43,625 nucleotides of DNA from Chloroflexota bacterium (GTDB taxonomy: Bacteria > Chloroflexota > Dehalococcoidia > JABGRK01). Every line of letters begins with the position of its first letter. Position 1 is the stretch's first letter. Shown piece by piece: positions 40,201 through 43,625 of the stretch. The translations under genes and the position numbers were made by a program. The notes beneath the pieces were generated by a model that had not been told where the DNA came from, made no database searches, and was given only the letters and a program-made list of their open reading frames with translations. The stretch is from assembly GCA_018648325.1 (NCBI GenBank), contig JABGRK010000008.1:1-43625 (forward strand), read 5' to 3'.

Positions 40201-40463
40201 AATATGGTTAACTTGGTATTTGATTTAGGGATAACACCATTACATGTGAAAAGGTCGTACTCATAAAATGAGAATGACGAGAGAGTTAAGTAATAATGCC
40301 AGTTTGCGAACCAAGATGTGAAGTTGGGTCACTGAGTGATTCTCCGATGAAAAAGAGGAGCACGTTCTTGTAGATCATGTCCACTATTGGTTTATTTTGA
40401 CTGAGCAATTTAGCGCATACTAAATTTAAGGCACTTTTCTTTATATTAAAGGGGGTAATCAAA
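40201..40463 (+). other. Upstream region of cooS
   Basis: No gene seen. Promoter-like TTGACT (40397-40402) is followed by TACTAA (15-bp spacer) or TAAATT (18-bp spacer), about 40-60 bp before the GTG start. Confidence 0.4.
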
Positions 40464-42428
40464 GTGGTAGATAAGAAAACTATTGATCCCGCAGTGAAGG
40501 AAATGATGGAGAAGGCGAAAGCTGATGGCATAATCACAGCGTTTGATCGTGCAGAGAGCACGAAAGCTTGTCCCATAGGTCATGTAGGTAGCTGTTGTAA
40601 GAACTGTCATATGGGTCCATGCCGATTAGTTGGCAAGACGACAGTTGGTGTATGTGGTGCAACCATAGATACAGTGGCCGCCAGAAACCTTGCTCGTGCT
40701 ATTGCTGCTGGCGCAGCTTCACATTCGGATCACGGACGTGGTATGGCTTTCACCCTACTCGCTGCTGCTAATGGTGAAGCCCCGGATTACAAGATCAAGG
40801 ATGCCAACAAGCTGATGCGGGTGGCTGAGTATCTTGAAGTGCCTACCAAGGATCGCTCAAATGAGGAGATTGCTGCCGACGTGGCCAGAGCAGCTTTAGC
40901 TGATTTCGGAAGCCTTAAGGGCGAGGTCTCCTATGTTAAAAGGGCACCGGAGAAGCGCAAAGAGTTATGGAGCAAGCTGGGTGTTACTCCCAGAGGTGTT
41001 GACAGGGAAGTGGTTGAAACTATGCACCGAACCCATGTAGGTAATGATCAGGACGCAGAACATATAATGATGCATGCGGCGCGAACTTCTCTGGGAGATG
41101 GCTGGGGAGGTTCCATGCTTTCGACGGATATCAGCGATATTCTATTTGGTACACCAAGCCCGGTGGCATCACGCTCCAACTTTGGTGTGCTTGCCGAGGA
41201 TGAAGTCAACGTTGTGGTTCACGGCCATGAACCTACGCTTTCGGAGTTGATTGTGGTGGCTGCAAACTCTCCCGATGTTCTCGATTACGCCAAATCGAAG
41301 GGCGCAAAGGGTATTAACATCGTCGGCATCTGCTGCACCGCCAACGAGGTGCTGATGCGGCAGGGTGTGCCGCTTTTGGGCAATTTCCTTTCGCAAGAAC
41401 TGGCTATTGCAACGGGCGTTATTGAGGCGATGGTGGTTGATATTCAATGTATTATGCAGGGGATAGTTGATGCAGCAGAAACCACCCACACCAAGATCAT
41501 AACTACTTCACCCAAGGCTAAGATCACCGGAGCTACCCATATTGAGTTTCATGAGGACAAAGCGCTGGAGACGGCTAAACTAATACTGAAGACTGCGATT
41601 GATAATTACCCCAACCGCAAGAACGTGCAGATACCGGATTACACCGATCGCATAATTGCAGGCTTCTCACATGAGTATATAGCTTATATGCAGGGCGGTG
41701 TGTATCGTGAGTCCTTCCGCCCGTTGAACGATGCGATTAGCTCCGGACGAATTCGCGGTGCTGCCGGTGTTGTGGGATGTAACAACCCCCGAATCACCCA
41801 CGACGATCCACATTTGGAAGTGGTTAAGGAGCTTATCAAGAACGACGTGCTGGTGGTGACAACCGGCTGTAACGCCATTGCCTGCGCCAAGCAGGGGCTG
41901 CTCACTCCCGAGGTTATGGAGTACGCCGGCGCGGGACTGAGAGAGGTATGTGAGGCCATCGGCATTCCGCCGGTGCTGCACATGGGTTCCTGTGTGGATA
42001 ACAGTCGGATACTCACGGTACTGGCACAGTGTGTAAATGAGGGTGGTCTGGGTGAGGATATCAGCGACTTGCCTGTTGCCGGGTTTGCTCCGGAGTGGAT
42101 GAGCGAGAAGGCACTGTCTATTGGCTGCTACTTTGTCACATCGGGAGTCAGGACATGGATGGGAGGCACATCGCCGATAGAGGGCAGCGAGATGCTGACT
42201 AAGCTCGTTGGTGAGGACTGGAACAACGTGTTCGGTGCCACCTGGCACTTCGAGCCCGACTGGCAGAAGACTGTTGAGGAGGCGCTAGCTCACATTGATG
42301 CCAAGCGCAAGGCTCTCAACCTGGAGGAGTATGTTCCGGGCAAATATGCCAAGAGCAATACCTATTTCCCGGCCGATTACACCTCTGATGAGGAGTTTGC
42401 CAAATACTCTAGAACCAGAGCCAAGTAA
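40464..42428 (+). CDS. cooS: Anaerobic carbon monoxide dehydrogenase, catalytic subunit
   Basis: A 654-residue Ni-Fe-S CODH that interconverts CO and CO2. Cluster D/B cysteines lie in KACPIGHVGSCCKNCHMGPC (C36, C44, C45, C48, C53) and VCGAT (C64). C-cluster ligands are in HGHEPTLSE (His), GICCTANEVLMRQG, VVDIQCIMQ, GVVGCNNPR, TTGCNAIACAKQG and GSCVDNSR. Full family length. GTG start with AAAGGGGG about 9 bp upstream. No cooC, cooF or acetyl-CoA synthase genes are adjacent, so it is a stand-alone CODH that must use electron carriers encoded elsewhere. It is flanked by a recombinase fragment and an intact recombinase. Confidence 0.95.
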   Translation: MVDKKTIDPAVKEMMEKAKADGIITAFDRAESTKACPIGHVGSCCKNCHMGPCRLVGKTTVGVCGATIDTVAARNLARAIAAGAASHSDHGRGMAFTLLAAANGEAPDYKIKDANKLMRVAEYLEVPTKDRSNEEIAADVARAALADFGSLKGEVSYVKRAPEKRKELWSKLGVTPRGVDREVVETMHRTHVGNDQDAEHIMMHAARTSLGDGWGGSMLSTDISDILFGTPSPVASRSNFGVLAEDEVNVVVHGHEPTLSELIVVAANSPDVLDYAKSKGAKGINIVGICCTANEVLMRQGVPLLGNFLSQELAIATGVIEAMVVDIQCIMQGIVDAAETTHTKIITTSPKAKITGATHIEFHEDKALETAKLILKTAIDNYPNRKNVQIPDYTDRIIAGFSHEYIAYMQGGVYRESFRPLNDAISSGRIRGAAGVVGCNNPRITHDDPHLEVVKELIKNDVLVVTTGCNAIACAKQGLLTPEVMEYAGAGLREVCEAIGIPPVLHMGSCVDNSRILTVLAQCVNEGGLGEDISDLPVAGFAPEWMSEKALSIGCYFVTSGVRTWMGGTSPIEGSEMLTKLVGEDWNNVFGATWHFEPDWQKTVEEALAHIDAKRKALNLEEYVPGKYAKSNTYFPADYTSDEEFAKYSRTRAK

Positions 42429-42447
42429 TCTGGTAAGACCATTTATC

Positions 42448-42491
42448 AAGGCCTCTGCTGCATCACCATGGTAGAGGCCTTCTTTCTTTAT
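42448..42491 (+). terminator. cooS terminator
   Basis: AAGGCCTCT (42448-42456) and AGAGGCCTT (42473-42481), 9-bp perfect stem with a 16-nt loop, followed by TCTTTCTTTA. Confidence 0.85.
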
Positions 42492-42510
42492 ATATAGACA
42501 GTTATCTAGT

Positions 42511-43476
42511 CTATGCCCTTAACCGATCCATCGGCGAAAACATATGATGCTGTGCTCTAACGTGATCCGAATTCAGGTTTGAATACCTCCTTACCATTTC
42601 TAATGTTGAATGTCCTAGTATCTTCTGCAGCGTAAATATATCGCCTCCATTGCTTAGGAACTTCGTTGCAAACGTGTGCCTGCAAAGATGAGCATGCAAA
42701 CGCATGATATTTGTTCTCTTGGCCAATCTTCTGAATGCTATCTTCATACCGTTCTCAGTTATGGGCTTGTTGTTAATAGACAGAAATACGTTACTGATGT
42801 TTGAATTGGCAGGCTGTTGCCTATACCTAAATAAGTATTTGTGAATGGCTTTCTGTACGTTGTTTCCTATTGGTACGATGCGCTCCCTCTGCCCCTTGCC
42901 AAACACCTTGATATAGCCATCGTTAAGGTAAAGATCATCAAGCTTAAGCCCTATAGCTTCTCCTATTCTTATACCGGTATCTATCAATAGCATGAAGATG
43001 GTCTGATTCCTCATCTCTAGATGATTGGACTTGGAGAAACTGTTCATTATATGGGCTATTTCCTTATCTGACAGGATGTTTATCAGTGTCTTTGGCACCT
43101 TGGGTGGTTTGAGCTGTTTTGTTGGGTTCTTATCGATTAATTCTTCATTGGTTAACCAGTTGAAGAAAGCCTTAAGAGTTCTCACGTGCCCATGTACTGA
43201 TTGAGGAGACAGAGTGCCGGGACCATTTCCATTGTGTTTCTTGCCTGGGAACCTTTTCCTCTTAAACAGATATAAGACGTATTCCCGGAGAACCTTGATA
43301 TCTATGGTTTCTATAGAATCAGATAACCTATGGGACTTAAGATAGGTGAGGAACTGGTTGAGGTTGGCGGTATACCAGGAGATAGTTCGGGGGCTTTTGT
43401 TTTCGCAGCGGTTGCATACTTCGTAGTATTCTATTAATTCAAGTAGTTTTGTATTGGTTTCTGTTGTTGTTTTCAC
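42511..43476 (-). CDS. Tyrosine recombinase, probable integrase of the island
   Basis: A 321-residue recombinase with the complete catalytic set: R170 (TGIRIGE), K194 (FGKGQRE), H263 and R266 (HLCRH), H289 (ILGHS), Y298 (RRYSNL). The N-terminal core-binding domain spans about residues 10-115. It lies 131 bp from the right-end attachment repeat. The intervening DNA carries repeated copies of the att 12-mer, which marks it as the likely integrase. It is a paralogue of the 8728-9714 recombinase and nearly identical at its C-terminus to the fragment at 40016-40200. Confidence 0.93.
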   Translation of the reverse strand: MKTTTETNTKLLELIEYYEVCNRCENKSPRTISWYTANLNQFLTYLKSHRLSDSIETIDIKVLREYVLYLFKRKRFPGKKHNGNGPGTLSPQSVHGHVRTLKAFFNWLTNEELIDKNPTKQLKPPKVPKTLINILSDKEIAHIMNSFSKSNHLEMRNQTIFMLLIDTGIRIGEAIGLKLDDLYLNDGYIKVFGKGQRERIVPIGNNVQKAIHKYLFRYRQQPANSNISNVFLSINNKPITENGMKIAFRRLAKRTNIMRLHAHLCRHTFATKFLSNGGDIFTLQKILGHSTLEMVRRYSNLNSDHVRAQHHMFSPMDRLRA

Positions 43477-43529
43477 TAGTCTAAACCTCGTCGTCTGTTA
43501 TTTGTCGGTTCATCCTAGTGATTTAACGA

Positions 43530-43558
43530 GTCAGGGTGTCAGATCGAATCAGGGTGTC
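43530..43558 (+). repeat. Direct pair of recombinase-arm-like 12-mers, right end
   Basis: GTCAGGGTGTC (43530-43540) and AATCAGGGTGTC (43547-43558), 17-18 bp apart. The same 12-mer is in both att cores and twice near the left end. The upstream CCTAGTGATTTAACG matches the left-end context. Confidence 0.6.
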
Positions 43559-43580
43559 AACTCATGTCTTTTGCACTCCC

Positions 43581-43594
43581 ACCGAAGCTAAATC
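43581..43594 (+). repeat. 14-nt terminal repeat near attR
   Basis: ACCGAAGCTAAATC, one mismatch from 42-55, where it directly follows the tRNA 3' end. Confidence 0.5.
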
Positions 43595-43607
43595 CATGCC
43601 TCGATAA

Positions 43608-43625
43608 CTTTTAATCAGGGTGTCC
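43608..43625 (+). repeat. attR core direct repeat
   Basis: CTTTTAATCAGGGTGTCC, identical to 1-18. It is preceded by GATAA instead of the anticodon-stem sequence CCTGA a functional tRNA-Lys would need, so the tRNA is not intact on this side. It is the right boundary of the island. The displaced original tRNA 3' half would follow outside the window. Confidence 0.75.

Larger units (their letters stand above)
1..43625. mobile_element. Putative tRNA-Lys-integrated genomic island (whole window)
   Basis: An 18-bp direct repeat, CTTTTAATCAGGGTGTCC, forms both extreme ends of the window. At the left end it continues into the rest of a tRNA-Lys 3' half. An intact tyrosine recombinase lies about 130 bp from the right repeat, and 12-mer copies of the repeat sequence cluster inside both ends. 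Tyrosine recombinases commonly use tRNA anticodon loops as attachment sites, and the element then supplies a replacement tRNA 3' half. No conjugation, replication or capsid genes are visible, so this would be a non-conjugative integrative island carrying metabolic cargo. The flanking chromosome is not visible, so the outer boundary is inferred. Confidence 0.7.

Overview
The window reads as one integrated mobile island of an anaerobic bacterium, delimited by a split tRNA-Lys. Bases 1-45 are the 3' half of a tRNA-Lys(UUU), starting exactly at the anticodon loop. Its first 18 bases (CTTTTAATCAGGGTGTCC) recur as the last 18 bases of the window (43608-43625). This is the layout left by a tyrosine recombinase that integrates at a tRNA anticodon loop. 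An intact tyrosine recombinase (42511-43476) lies just inside the right end. Extra copies of the 12-mer AATCAGGGTGTC sit inside both ends. Host identity is an inference. Monofunctional CO dehydrogenase, electron-transfer flavoproteins, an enoate-reductase-type flavoenzyme, a molybdopterin oxidoreductase, orange-protein-type NifX/MinD genes, a DUF5679 protein and frequent GGTATAATG promoters fit a strict anaerobe, perhaps a Dehalococcoidia-like Chloroflexota. No rRNA or marker gene confirms this.

Layout. 393-2652 (minus): ArsR regulator, small Cys-rich protein, ABC-2 ATPase and permease. 2935-3924 (minus): PiT phosphate transporter behind a six-unit PhoP-type box. 4573-4935: a lone NifX-like protein. 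5204-8368: a 1054-residue superfamily I helicase fused to a Vsr/DUF559-like nuclease, a candidate defence protein. 8540-11926: a DUF5679 protein, a second tyrosine recombinase and small unknown genes, apparently a remnant mobile module. 12227-15386: a PAS-GAF-PAS histidine kinase and two response regulators. 15795-26331: a long plus-strand cluster of three NifX-like proteins, two ferredoxin-MinD ATPases, an Mrp ATPase, a zinc-ribbon protein, an MBL hydrolase, a CoA-disulfide-reductase-like flavoprotein, a candidate selenoprotein (in-frame TGA), a NifU scaffold, a flavodoxin and a NapH-like polyferredoxin. It resembles the orange-protein clusters of anaerobes with added Fe-S and thiol redox genes.

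26443-27647: an unknown protein and two related small secreted proteins (minus). 27951-29519: two half-size YraQ/DUF318 permeases, a cupin and a small protein with overlapping ends. 29480-37545 (minus): methyltransferase, Asp/Glu racemase, molybdopterin oxidoreductase, and an enoate-reductase-like flavoenzyme with EtfA and EtfB. 37735-39834 (minus): membrane protein, lipoprotein and sensor kinase. 40016-40200: a recombinase fragment. 40464-42428: cooS, followed by the right-end recombinase.

The most unusual feature is a dispersed intergenic repeat with at least twelve full or partial copies. A core of about 60 bp (CGTACG motifs around GGTATCGCCCAAT) or an alternative shorter core is followed by a TTGCCA-N16/17-TATAAT promoter at its gene-proximal end. 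Copies sit upstream of about nine separate transcription units (helicase, methyltransferase, molybdopterin enzyme, Etf operon, sensor kinase and others) and always point at the gene. This looks like a spreading promoter/operator cassette that places unrelated genes under common control.
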